Below the pieces are notes generated by a model, which had not been told where the DNA came from, did no database searches, and was given only the letters and a program-made list of their open reading frames with translations. Below are positions 25,947 to 33,783 of a stretch of DNA of 64,000 bases, piece by piece; positions within the stretch are counted from its first letter, which is position 1; each line of letters opens with the position of its first letter. Origin of the DNA: Vibrio sp. HB236076 (GTDB lineage: Bacteria; Pseudomonadota; Gammaproteobacteria; Enterobacterales; Vibrionaceae); NCBI RefSeq assembly GCF_040957575.1, contig NZ_CP162601.1:1178001-1242000 (forward strand). The letters are read 5' to 3'. Both the position numbers and the translations under genes were made by a program.

Positions 25947-27677
25947 TCAAGGATTGAGGAGTAATAGAGCTTCAAATACCGATACGGCAAGGGCAATCAT
26001 GGCGACCGACTTCCAAAATAGGACCGGATTTTTCTTGATTAGGGGATTGCGATGATGCTTTTTAATCAAGGTTGGATTCGGCGTGGCTAGGTCTTGGATA
26101 AATTCCCCAAGGACTTGGTAGCGGTGCTGCGGGTTAGGGTGCGTCGCCTTTTCAAAGACGTAATCTAGCCAAATCGGCAGATCTGGCCGTTGCAACTGCA
26201 GGCTTTGATACTGCCATTTTTGATGCCGAGATTTGGCGATATTCTGTTGATTCTTTTCGCCAAACGGCCATTGATGAGTGAGTAATTCGTAGCCTATGAC
26301 CGCGACAGAGAAGAGATCCGATTGGGTATTGGCATAGCAAGTATCAATGTATTCTGGGGCGGCGTATTGAACGTCGCCAAGTGGAATACTGAATTGGCCT
26401 CGGCTTTGTGGCTGCGTTTCAATGATTCCCGCTGCCCCAAAGTCAATGATCTTGATGTCGAGGTTATTGAGCACCATGATGTTTTCCGGTTTGAGATCGC
26501 GATGAACGATATGGGCACGCTGTAAACTTCGCAAGGCCTGAATAAGGTTGTTTAAAAGTATCCTGACTTGATGTAACTCCGCTTGAGGGTTGTCGATCAT
26601 CCATTGTCTCAAGGTGCAGCCTGGCACATACTCACAGACTTGATACATAAACTCAGACTCAACAGGGCTAGGGTAAATGGACATTAAGCGTCGGTTATCA
26701 AGCTGTTGACCTATCCAGTTCTCATTGGCAAATTGAGTAATTGCATCAAAGGTATCTTCATCGTATAGCGAGAGGGTTTTTATCACACGCAACTGGTCGT
26801 TGTGAGTGTCTTTGGCCAAGTAAACATGGCTACGCCGTCCTTGATGAAGGATCTCTTCGATATAAAAGTGATCAAGATATTGGCCTGTGGACAAAGCCGG
26901 TGGAATAGTTTTGCTGTGAAATTCACTTTGATGCTCGAGCAGACCGTTTTTCGCCAGTGATTTGATCTCGATGATAATGGCGCTGAAATTATCATCGCTG
27001 CCAATTTGACTAACCTGTTGTGTCAATTGTTCGCACTGCTCTTGGCAGGTATTTGAGTTATTGAGGCTATCGAGCAGTTGTTGAGGCTCAAAGCATTGGT
27101 GGAGTCCATCTGTGGTCATGAGTAATTTATCACCTTGGCGCAGTACCAAGCTTTGATAGTCAAGCTCTAGGTGCTCATCCATACCTAAGGCGCGGGTGAG
27201 TTGGGTTTTTTGGCCAAACACTTTGCGGCTGTGATCGCGAGTTAATTGAGTCATGGTATTTTGCCTGATCAAATAAACGCGACAGTCGCCAACGTGAAAG
27301 AGGTGTGCGGTATTGGATTGAATGATCAGCGATGAAAACGTCGTGATCATGCCGTTGTGGTTGAGCTGTTGGCGTCCTTGAGCGTACAGCCATTGATTGA
27401 GGCTAGATAAGACTTTACGGACCGAGTGAGTGATGTCCCAGGTGTTGGGCGTTGAGTAGTAATCATTGACAAACTGTGTTGTGCTAACGTGGCTGGCTTG
27501 TTGACCGTGCTCGCTGCTACTGATGCCATCGGCAATACAGAATACCGCGCCTTTAAACTCCCAATCTGAACGCGTTTTAGGCAGTTTGATAATGATGGCA
27601 TCTTGGTTTTGATCTTTGACACCGGTTTGAGTGAGGCTGCCAAATTCCATCTGACAGTGAAAAGCTTGTGTTTTCAT
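25947..27677 (-). CDS. Fused PP2C phosphatase and Ser/Thr protein kinase, membrane-anchored
   Basis: This is a 576-aa fusion of two opposing activities. Residues 1-240 form a PP2C phosphatase: QTGVKDQNQDA, CIADGISS with the metal Asp50, HVGDCRVYLI and GSDDNFSAIII. Residues about 270-535 form a Hanks-type kinase: Lys in LRVIKTL, catalytic loop VHRDLKPENIMV, and DFG in IKIIDFGAAG. The glycine-rich loop is weak (ILHQGRRSHVYLA), so ATP binding may be atypical. A C-terminal hydrophobic helix (about 555-573) anchors it to the membrane. Such fusions are known next to assimilatory nitrate genes in Vibrio and Pseudomonas, but their targets are not established to my knowledge. It probably shares a transcript with the sensor kinase and NarP-like gene downstream. 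Confidence 0.9.
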   Translation of the reverse strand: MKTQAFHCQMEFGSLTQTGVKDQNQDAIIIKLPKTRSDWEFKGAVFCIADGISSSEHGQQASHVSTTQFVNDYYSTPNTWDITHSVRKVLSSLNQWLYAQGRQQLNHNGMITTFSSLIIQSNTAHLFHVGDCRVYLIRQNTMTQLTRDHSRKVFGQKTQLTRALGMDEHLELDYQSLVLRQGDKLLMTTDGLHQCFEPQQLLDSLNNSNTCQEQCEQLTQQVSQIGSDDNFSAIIIEIKSLAKNGLLEHQSEFHSKTIPPALSTGQYLDHFYIEEILHQGRRSHVYLAKDTHNDQLRVIKTLSLYDEDTFDAITQFANENWIGQQLDNRRLMSIYPSPVESEFMYQVCEYVPGCTLRQWMIDNPQAELHQVRILLNNLIQALRSLQRAHIVHRDLKPENIMVLNNLDIKIIDFGAAGIIETQPQSRGQFSIPLGDVQYAAPEYIDTCYANTQSDLFSVAVIGYELLTHQWPFGEKNQQNIAKSRHQKWQYQSLQLQRPDLPIWLDYVFEKATHPNPQHRYQVLGEFIQDLATPNPTLIKKHHRNPLIKKNPVLFWKSVAMIALAVSVFEALLLLNP

Positions 27678-27832
27678 TGCATTCCTTGCGCAACGTCGCG
27701 ATTGTAATCAATTGAGTTGTTGGGTCACAACGTTAAGTCGTTCGATAAGCCGATATCGGGTGTTAAGGCTTGGGATCATTAAGCCAACAATCCGATGGCG
27801 TACGGAGATCCGTTAAGTGCTAGCATAATATA

Positions 27833-27860
27833 AAAAACAGGGCCTACCTAGTAAGCCCTA
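27833..27860 (-). terminator. Terminator after narK
   Basis: AGGGC (27839-27843) and GCCCT (27855-27859), extended internally by TAC/GTA, form a hairpin followed on the minus strand by a run of T. It separates cobA-nirB-nirD-narK from the phosphatase/kinase gene. Confidence 0.75.
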
Positions 27861-27926
27861 TCAAAATTTTCTATTTAGTCATCACCCCTGCACGCATGGT
27901 GACGCAGTGCGTAAAGTGGGCGCGGT

Positions 27927-29393
27927 TTAATGGGAGACATCAATTAAGGTGACACTGCCATCGTCGTTGACTTCGGCAATTTTTCCAGAGGGTTCCTCCA
28001 TAAAGGCCAAAGCAATAAACCCGACCACAGCCGTGGCCGCAATGACATAAAAGAAGGTTTGGTAATCGACAAAAGACAAGACCGTTAAGTAAGTCACGGC
28101 TCCAACATTGCCATACGCTCCGGTCATGCCGGCTATTTGGCCAGTCATACGGCGTTTGATAAGCGGTACAGTGGCAAAAACGGCCCCCTCACCTGCTTGA
28201 ACGAAGAAAGAACACGCCATGGCCGCAGCGACTGCAAGCCAAACTGGCCAAGTCCCATCTACATGACCCATTAAGAAGTAACCCACGGCCAGACCGGCGG
28301 TTAAAATCAGCAAGGTCGGTTTGCGACCAAACTTATCTGAGATCAGTCCTCCACCAGGGCGCGACATTAAGTTCATAAACGCATAGGCCGAAGCCACCAT
28401 ACCGGCCACGACCGGAGACAGTTCAAAGGTGTCCGAGAAAAACAGCGGCAACATGGAGACCACAGCCAACTCTGAGCCAAAAGTGGCGAAATACAGTACA
28501 TTAAGCACCGCGACTTGTTTAAATTTATACTGATGAATGGGTTCAACGGGCGTGGTAAAGATAGATTTGTTGACTTTCCACACTTGGCCTGCATCGATGA
28601 CGTACAAAACAACTAAGCCAGTATAAATGGCGTTCACAACCCAAGTGTCTAACATGCCGATGCCACTTGGTGACAGCTTCCAAGCCAGCAAAGCGAGTAC
28701 AGCGTACATGGGGATTTTCATCAACAATAAAAAGAACAAGTCACCTTTTGATGTCACTTCCATAGCCGTTAAGTGTTTAGGTCTAAAATAGGTCGCCCCT
28801 TTTGGGGTATCGGTGACATTAAAGTAAAACACAAACGCAAACGCCAAACTCATGAGTCCTGTTAAGGCACTGGCATAGCGCCAACCATCGTCACCACCAA
28901 ATAACACTGCGATGGTTGGGAGAGTAAAGGCTGCTGCGGCTGAGCCAAAGTTACCCCAGCCACCGTAAATCCCCTCTGCTGTACCAAGTTGGTGATGAGG
29001 GAACCACTCTGAGACTAAGCGAATACCGATCACGAATCCTGCGCCAATAAAGCCAAGTAAAAATCGTGCAATGGCCATTTGGGTAAAGCTGTCTGCAAAG
29101 GCAAACATAAAGCAAGGTAATGAACAAATGGCTAATAGCGCAGAGTAAACAATACGTGGGCCAAACCGGTCGGTAAACATACCGATTAGGACTCTGGCTG
29201 GAATGGTCAGTGCGACGTTTAAGATCAATAACGTTTTGATTTCTTCAGTCGTTAAGCCAAGAGAGGTTTTGACCATTTGCAGTAAAGGCGCAAAATTAAA
29301 CCAAACGACGAAGGTGATGAAAAAAGCGATCCAACTCAGGTGCAGCACCTTCATTTTTCCGCTAAAAGAAAACAGAGAAAATTTATTATCCAT
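27927..29393 (-). CDS. narK: NarK-type nitrate/nitrite transporter (MFS)
   Basis: This is a 488-aa twelve-helix major facilitator of the nitrate/nitrite porter family. Both nitrate signatures are present, EGIYGGWGNFGSAAAAF and AGMTGAYGNVGAVTYL. So are the substrate arginines, in GIRLVSEWFP and FMNLMSRPGGG. It is the last gene of the cobA-nirB-nirD-narK cluster (70 bp after nirD) and so should import nitrate for assimilation. Some authors call the assimilatory member NasA or NrtP. The short C-terminal extension with acidic residues is unremarkable. Confidence 0.92.
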   Translation of the reverse strand: MDNKFSLFSFSGKMKVLHLSWIAFFITFVVWFNFAPLLQMVKTSLGLTTEEIKTLLILNVALTIPARVLIGMFTDRFGPRIVYSALLAICSLPCFMFAFADSFTQMAIARFLLGFIGAGFVIGIRLVSEWFPHHQLGTAEGIYGGWGNFGSAAAAFTLPTIAVLFGGDDGWRYASALTGLMSLAFAFVFYFNVTDTPKGATYFRPKHLTAMEVTSKGDLFFLLLMKIPMYAVLALLAWKLSPSGIGMLDTWVVNAIYTGLVVLYVIDAGQVWKVNKSIFTTPVEPIHQYKFKQVAVLNVLYFATFGSELAVVSMLPLFFSDTFELSPVVAGMVASAYAFMNLMSRPGGGLISDKFGRKPTLLILTAGLAVGYFLMGHVDGTWPVWLAVAAAMACSFFVQAGEGAVFATVPLIKRRMTGQIAGMTGAYGNVGAVTYLTVLSFVDYQTFFYVIAATAVVGFIALAFMEEPSGKIAEVNDDGSVTLIDVSH

Positions 29394-29463
29394 AATACAC
29401 GGTCCGTGATGATCTGATGTATCTACTTCCGTTGCTCGCGGTTACGTCAACGGAAGACAAAGG

Positions 29464-29808
29464 TTATGCATAGACTTCTTGCGGTATTGCTACGTGGATC
29501 TTTCCTTGTTCGATTTTGACGTCAAAAACAGGAATCACCACATTGGGCTGTTCAAGGCATTGGCCCGTCGTCAAGCTAAAATGTTGTTTGTACAAAGGCG
29601 AAGCAACACAGAGCTGATCGCCAATCGAGCCAATAATACCGCGTGACAAGACACTGGCATTGCCGATAGGGTCGAAGTTAGAAATGGCATGGTAGCTATT
29701 GGTTCGTTGACTGAAAAAAATGGCTACTTGGTGATCGCCGACTTTGGCACACACTCCGGTATTTGGGCAAATATCGTCACTGTTGCAAATGGTCGTCCAA
29801 TGAGTCAT
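29464..29808 (-). CDS. nirD: Nitrite reductase (NADH) small subunit
   Basis: This is a 114-aa Rieske-fold protein that pairs with NirB. The pattern WTTICNSDDICPNTGVCAKVG, QVAIFFSQRTNSYHAISNFDP and IIGSIGDQLCVASPLYKQHF is that of NirD. The Cys-His pairs needed for a Rieske 2Fe-2S cluster are not conserved, as is normal for NirD. AAAGGAGA precedes the ATG. It sits between nirB and narK. Confidence 0.92.
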   Translation of the reverse strand: MTHWTTICNSDDICPNTGVCAKVGDHQVAIFFSQRTNSYHAISNFDPIGNASVLSRGIIGSIGDQLCVASPLYKQHFSLTTGQCLEQPNVVIPVFDVKIEQGKIHVAIPQEVYA

Positions 29809-29886
29809 GGGGAATCTCCTTTAATTTTTTCATTTCGGCTGGCGAACGGCGGCTCAACAATCGAATGTCGGCCGCCAATGTATTTG

Positions 29887-32421
29887 TTATTCAACACTTA
29901 AGACATCAATAACCAATTCATCTTTTGGGTTGGCTGGGAACTTTTGTTCGCGAATGGTCTTAAAGGACAAATTGCTGTCGCGTTCTGAACTGTTAATGAA
30001 ATGCTGGAAGTGTTTGAGCTTTTCAGGCGATTGAAGCGTTGTTTTCCATTCACATTGGTATTGACCTAATGTCTCGTCCATCGCCTGTTCTAATTCTGCG
30101 GCTAGACCAAGTGAGTCATTAATAATCACATCGCGTAAATACTCGATGCCACCTTCTAGATTCTCTAGCCAGACTGAAGTCCGTTGTAAGCGATCGGCAG
30201 TGCGGATATAAAACATCAATAAACGGTCGACGTACTTCACTAAAGTTGCATTGTCTAAGTCAGAAGCGAACAGATCGGCGTGCCGCGGCCTCATTCCACC
30301 ATTACCGCAAATGTAGAGGTTCCAACCCTTATCTGTGGCAATCACACCAATGTCTTTTGATTGCGCTTCGGCGCATTCACGAGTACAGCCAGACACGCCA
30401 AATTTGAGTTTATGCGGTGATCGAAGCCCTTTGTATCGGTGTTCAAGTTCAATAGCAAAGCCAACGCTGTCATCAACGCCGTACCGACACCAAGTGCTGC
30501 CAACGCATGATTTAACCGTACGCAACGATTTGCCGTATGCGTGACCGGTTTCCATACCAGCGTCAATTAATCGTTTCCATATGGCGGGTAAATCGTTGAG
30601 CTGTGCGCCAAACATATCAATGCGCTGACCACCAGTGACTTTGGTATAAAGGCCATAATCGCGAGCGACTTCACCAATAACGATCAATTTATCTGGAGTG
30701 ATTTCACCACCAGGAACGCGAGGTACCACAGAGTAAGTACCGTCTTTTTGCATGTTGCCTAAAAAGATGTCATTAGTATCTTGTAGCTCTAGGTGCTCTT
30801 TTTTGAGAATGTAATCATTCCAGTAAGAGGCAAGGATAGACGCGACGGCCGGTTTACAGATTTCACAGCCGACACCGTCACCGTATTGCTCTAGAACTTG
30901 ATCAAAAGTTGTTAACTTATTGACGCGGATCAGGTCGCTCATTTCTTGACGTGAATACGCGAAGTGTTCGCACAAGTTATTGTTCACTTCAACGCCCAGC
31001 TTTTCGAGCTCATTGTCAAGAACCTGTTTGGCTAGGGCACTGCAGCCACCGCAACCGGTTGAGGCATTCGTGCATTCTTTTAGCGCTGCCATTGAGGTAC
31101 ACCCAGCGCTGACCGCTTCTTTGATGCCCCCTTTTGTGACGTCAAAACACGAACAAATCACCGCGGTATCTGGCAGGCTATCAACGCCAATACCGCCGCC
31201 TTCTTCTGCCACATTATTGAGAATTAAAGTGGATGGCGAGGCGGGCAATGGCAAGTCATTTTGGCGTATTTGCAGTAAGTTGCCATACGCTTCAACATCA
31301 CCGACCAATACGGCACCGACAACTTTCTTTTTGTCTTCTGAGACAATCAACCGTTTGTACACTTGATCAATGTCATCTTTATAGGTGTAAGATAACGCAT
31401 TGTCAGTTTTACCGTGTACTTCGCCTATACTTGCGACGTCGACCCCGAGTAGTTTGAGTTTCGTGCTCATGTCCGCGCCGGCAAAGGTTAGCTCATCTTT
31501 ACCTAATAGATGCAAGGCTGCGACTTTGGCCATCTGGTAGCCAGGGGCGACTAAGCCAAAAATTTGATTGTTCCACAGTGCACATTCGCCAATGGCGTAG
31601 ATGTCTTCATCGCTGGTTTGGCAATAATCATTAATCACAATCCCCCCGCGCTCACCAATGGTGAGTTGCGCTTGACGTGCTAACTCATCTTGAGGCCTGA
31701 TCCCGGCTGAAAAAACGATCATGTCGGTTTCTAGAGACGTCCCATCGGCAAAATTCATTGTGTAGCGTGCTTGTTCGCCGGCGACAATGTTTGAGGTGGC
31801 TTTTTCTGTGTGCACGTTTACGCCTAGCGCCTCGATTTTTCGGCGCAGCAAGTCACCGCCATCTTGGTCTAATTGAACGGCCATCAGGCGCGGCGCAAAC
31901 TCGACAACATGGGTTTCTAAACCTAGGTTGCGAATCGCATTAGCCGCTTCTAAGCCCAACAAGCCACCACCAATCACGACGCCTATCTTACTTTCTTTAC
32001 TCGACGCTTCGATGGCATCGAGATCTTCAATGGTGCGGTAGACGTGGCAGTGTTCTTGATCGTTTCCAGGGATCGGGGGAACAAAAGGGTAGGAGCCCGT
32101 GGCGAGAACCAATTTGTCGTAGTTTAGTGTTTGATTCTCACTGGTCGTAATGATTTTGCTTTCGGTATCAATGGCGAGCACTTTTTCATTGATCAAATAA
32201 CGGATGTGATGTTGGTCGTAATAGGCTGCGCTGGTCATAGCCAAATCGTCGGCGCTGTTGCCAGTATAGTATGAAGTTAATTGTACTCGGTCGTACGCTA
32301 GTCTTGGCTCTTCAGAAAAGGTCAGTATGTCTAAGTCGTCATGGCCATTTTGAATCAGAGTATCGATAAAACGATGGCCGACCATGCCATTGCCAACGAC
32401 GATGATTTTTTGCTTGCTCAT
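29887..32421 (-). CDS. nirB: Nitrite reductase (NADH) large subunit
   Basis: This is an 844-aa cytoplasmic enzyme reducing nitrite to ammonium with NADH. Domain order is: FAD/NAD(P)-binding half (VGNGMVGHRFIDTL, GGGLLGLEAANAI), then BFD-type 2Fe-2S (CSCFDVTKGGIKEAV and CGGCSAL, plus CEICKP). The C-terminal siroheme and 4Fe-4S half carries CVGSTWCRYG and GCTRECAEAQSKD. All cluster cysteines are present. It follows cobA by 30 bp, which supplies siroheme precursor, and precedes nirD. AGGAAG precedes the ATG. The sigma-54 promoter before cobA and the presence of nasA make an assimilatory rather than respiratory role likely. Confidence 0.95.
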   Translation of the reverse strand: MSKQKIIVVGNGMVGHRFIDTLIQNGHDDLDILTFSEEPRLAYDRVQLTSYYTGNSADDLAMTSAAYYDQHHIRYLINEKVLAIDTESKIITTSENQTLNYDKLVLATGSYPFVPPIPGNDQEHCHVYRTIEDLDAIEASSKESKIGVVIGGGLLGLEAANAIRNLGLETHVVEFAPRLMAVQLDQDGGDLLRRKIEALGVNVHTEKATSNIVAGEQARYTMNFADGTSLETDMIVFSAGIRPQDELARQAQLTIGERGGIVINDYCQTSDEDIYAIGECALWNNQIFGLVAPGYQMAKVAALHLLGKDELTFAGADMSTKLKLLGVDVASIGEVHGKTDNALSYTYKDDIDQVYKRLIVSEDKKKVVGAVLVGDVEAYGNLLQIRQNDLPLPASPSTLILNNVAEEGGGIGVDSLPDTAVICSCFDVTKGGIKEAVSAGCTSMAALKECTNASTGCGGCSALAKQVLDNELEKLGVEVNNNLCEHFAYSRQEMSDLIRVNKLTTFDQVLEQYGDGVGCEICKPAVASILASYWNDYILKKEHLELQDTNDIFLGNMQKDGTYSVVPRVPGGEITPDKLIVIGEVARDYGLYTKVTGGQRIDMFGAQLNDLPAIWKRLIDAGMETGHAYGKSLRTVKSCVGSTWCRYGVDDSVGFAIELEHRYKGLRSPHKLKFGVSGCTRECAEAQSKDIGVIATDKGWNLYICGNGGMRPRHADLFASDLDNATLVKYVDRLLMFYIRTADRLQRTSVWLENLEGGIEYLRDVIINDSLGLAAELEQAMDETLGQYQCEWKTTLQSPEKLKHFQHFINSSERDSNLSFKTIREQKFPANPKDELVIDVLSVE

Positions 32422-32451
32422 AGTTCACTTCCTGTTTAATTTTCTTATTGC

Positions 32452-33267
32452 TTAAACCACTTGGGCCAACGGCGCTGTGTATTGTTCTTGTTGCGCGTTT
32501 TGTCGCTGTATTTGATCGGTGAGTTGTGACATCTGGGACGAGACATTGACCACCTCACCGATCACGATCAGTGCTGGTGATTGAACCTGGTGCTCGGCGA
32601 CTAACTCACTAAGGTCTTTGAGTTGACCAATTAGGGTTCTTTGCGATGGTGTACAGCCTTTTTCAATTAAGGCGACCGGGGTATAAGGAGACATCTTGGC
32701 TGCCATCAAAGAATTTTGAATTTGGTCTGTTTTGGTCAGCCCCATATAAATGACTAAGGTTTGCTTTAAGTCGGCGAGGGCCTGCCATTGTATGTTGAGT
32801 TCTTTGTCTGCATGGGCGGTGATAAAGGTACAGCCCTGAGATAAACCTCGATGGGTTAATGGGATATTCGCGTAGGTAGAGCATCCCGAGGCCGCGGTGA
32901 TACCGGGTATGACTTCAAGGTTCACTCCAGCTTTGGCGAGATAAAGCATTTCTTCACTGCCTCGCCCAAAAACAAACGCATCGCCTCCTTTAACACGGCA
33001 CACTCTTTTACCTTGCTCGGCAAAGTTAACCAATAAAAGGTTGATATCGTCTTGTTTAAAGCGGTGACATCCTTTCATTTTTCCAACGTAAACCTGGCTG
33101 GCCTTGTGAGGAAACAGGTCACGAATTTCTTGGCTAACGAGGTTGTCGTAGACAATGACTTCGGCGCTTTGAATCGCTTTTAGTGCTTTTAATGTGAGCA
33201 GTTCAGGGTCGCCAGGACCTGCACCAACTAAACTCACTTGTGCTTGATAAGATTGATTTGAAGACAT
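32452..33267 (-). CDS. cobA: Uroporphyrinogen-III C-methyltransferase (siroheme branch)
   Basis: This 271-aa SAM-dependent enzyme converts uroporphyrinogen III to precorrin-2, the first step to siroheme needed by NirB. The SAM-binding start is SLVGAGPGDPELLTLKALKA. Later motifs are VCRVKGGDAFVFGRGSEE, VIPGITAASGCSTYANIPLTHR and the usual C-terminal PALIVIGEVV. It lacks the CysG dehydrogenase/chelatase half, so another protein must complete siroheme. It is the first gene of the nitrite operon and is preceded by a sigma-54 promoter about 40 bp upstream. Confidence 0.93.
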   Translation of the reverse strand: MSSNQSYQAQVSLVGAGPGDPELLTLKALKAIQSAEVIVYDNLVSQEIRDLFPHKASQVYVGKMKGCHRFKQDDINLLLVNFAEQGKRVCRVKGGDAFVFGRGSEEMLYLAKAGVNLEVIPGITAASGCSTYANIPLTHRGLSQGCTFITAHADKELNIQWQALADLKQTLVIYMGLTKTDQIQNSLMAAKMSPYTPVALIEKGCTPSQRTLIGQLKDLSELVAEHQVQSPALIVIGEVVNVSSQMSQLTDQIQRQNAQQEQYTAPLAQVV

Positions 33268-33307
33268 CCTTTTTCTCCATGTGCCGACACGCGTTAACGG
33301 TAATAGG

Positions 33308-33322
33308 GCAATATCAGTGCCA
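33308..33322 (-). promoter_or_regulatory. Sigma-54 (-24/-12) promoter for cobA-nirB-nirD-narK
   Basis: Read on the minus strand the sequence is TGGCACTGATATTGCCC: TGGCAC, five bases, TTGC, a near-perfect RpoN site. The transcript would begin near 33296 with a leader of about 30 nt before cobA. Confidence 0.8.
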
Positions 33323-33439
33323 TTTTGTACCTTATGCGAATTACTTTTCTTATCTATATGATTTTTATGGTTAAAATTTAATTTTTAGGGCCTTGTACGT
33401 GTGGATTTTACTCGCTAGACAAGAGGAGTAGTTTGGACA

Positions 33440-33462
33440 GTGATAGTGCGCGTTGCTATCAC
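33440..33462. promoter_or_regulatory. Inverted repeat between the nitrate operons, candidate enhancer site
   Basis: GTGATAG and CTATCAC are exact inverted copies with a 9-bp spacer. The site lies about 145-165 bp upstream of the predicted cobA start point and about 290 bp upstream of the nasA one, in the range used by sigma-54 activators. It does not clearly match the NtrC consensus. Nothing else in 33268-33783 looks like a gene. Confidence 0.4.
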
Positions 33463-33725
33463 AACAGGGAAAACTACGCCCAAAGGCGTATTGCCATGAG
33501 CTATAAATAGAGAGGAGTAAAATACGTTTATTGCCTACGGTTAGCAGAACATGCCGCAGTGTGTACGGCTTGAATAAAAAACGCGGTAAAAAATATAAAG
33601 TGTATAAATTACATGATCTTATTTTGTTTAGGTTGTGACTTTTTTGCGTTGAAAACCTTTTTCTATTCATCGAGATAGGGGGATTTGGACGCGATTTGTC
33701 GTTATTTTTTCTGTTGTGATTGATG

Positions 33726-33741
33726 TGGAATGTGATTTGCA
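33726..33741 (+). promoter_or_regulatory. Sigma-54 (-24/-12) promoter for nasA
   Basis: TGGAATGTGATTTGCA has the invariant GG and TTGCA elements with 5-bp spacing, deviating only at TGGAAT instead of TGGCAC. Transcription would start near 33752, about 31 nt before the nasA ATG, mirroring the arrangement at cobA. Confidence 0.65.
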
Positions 33742-33783
33742 AAGTCGCTGTGTATGAATAAAAAAGTAACCAGGTAGGGTGCA

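Noticed and set aside
29822..29880. GC-rich inverted repeat between nirB and nirD
   Set aside because: Only a 6-bp GGCGGC/GCCGCC stem with a long loop and no T-run; not convincing as a terminator or processing site.
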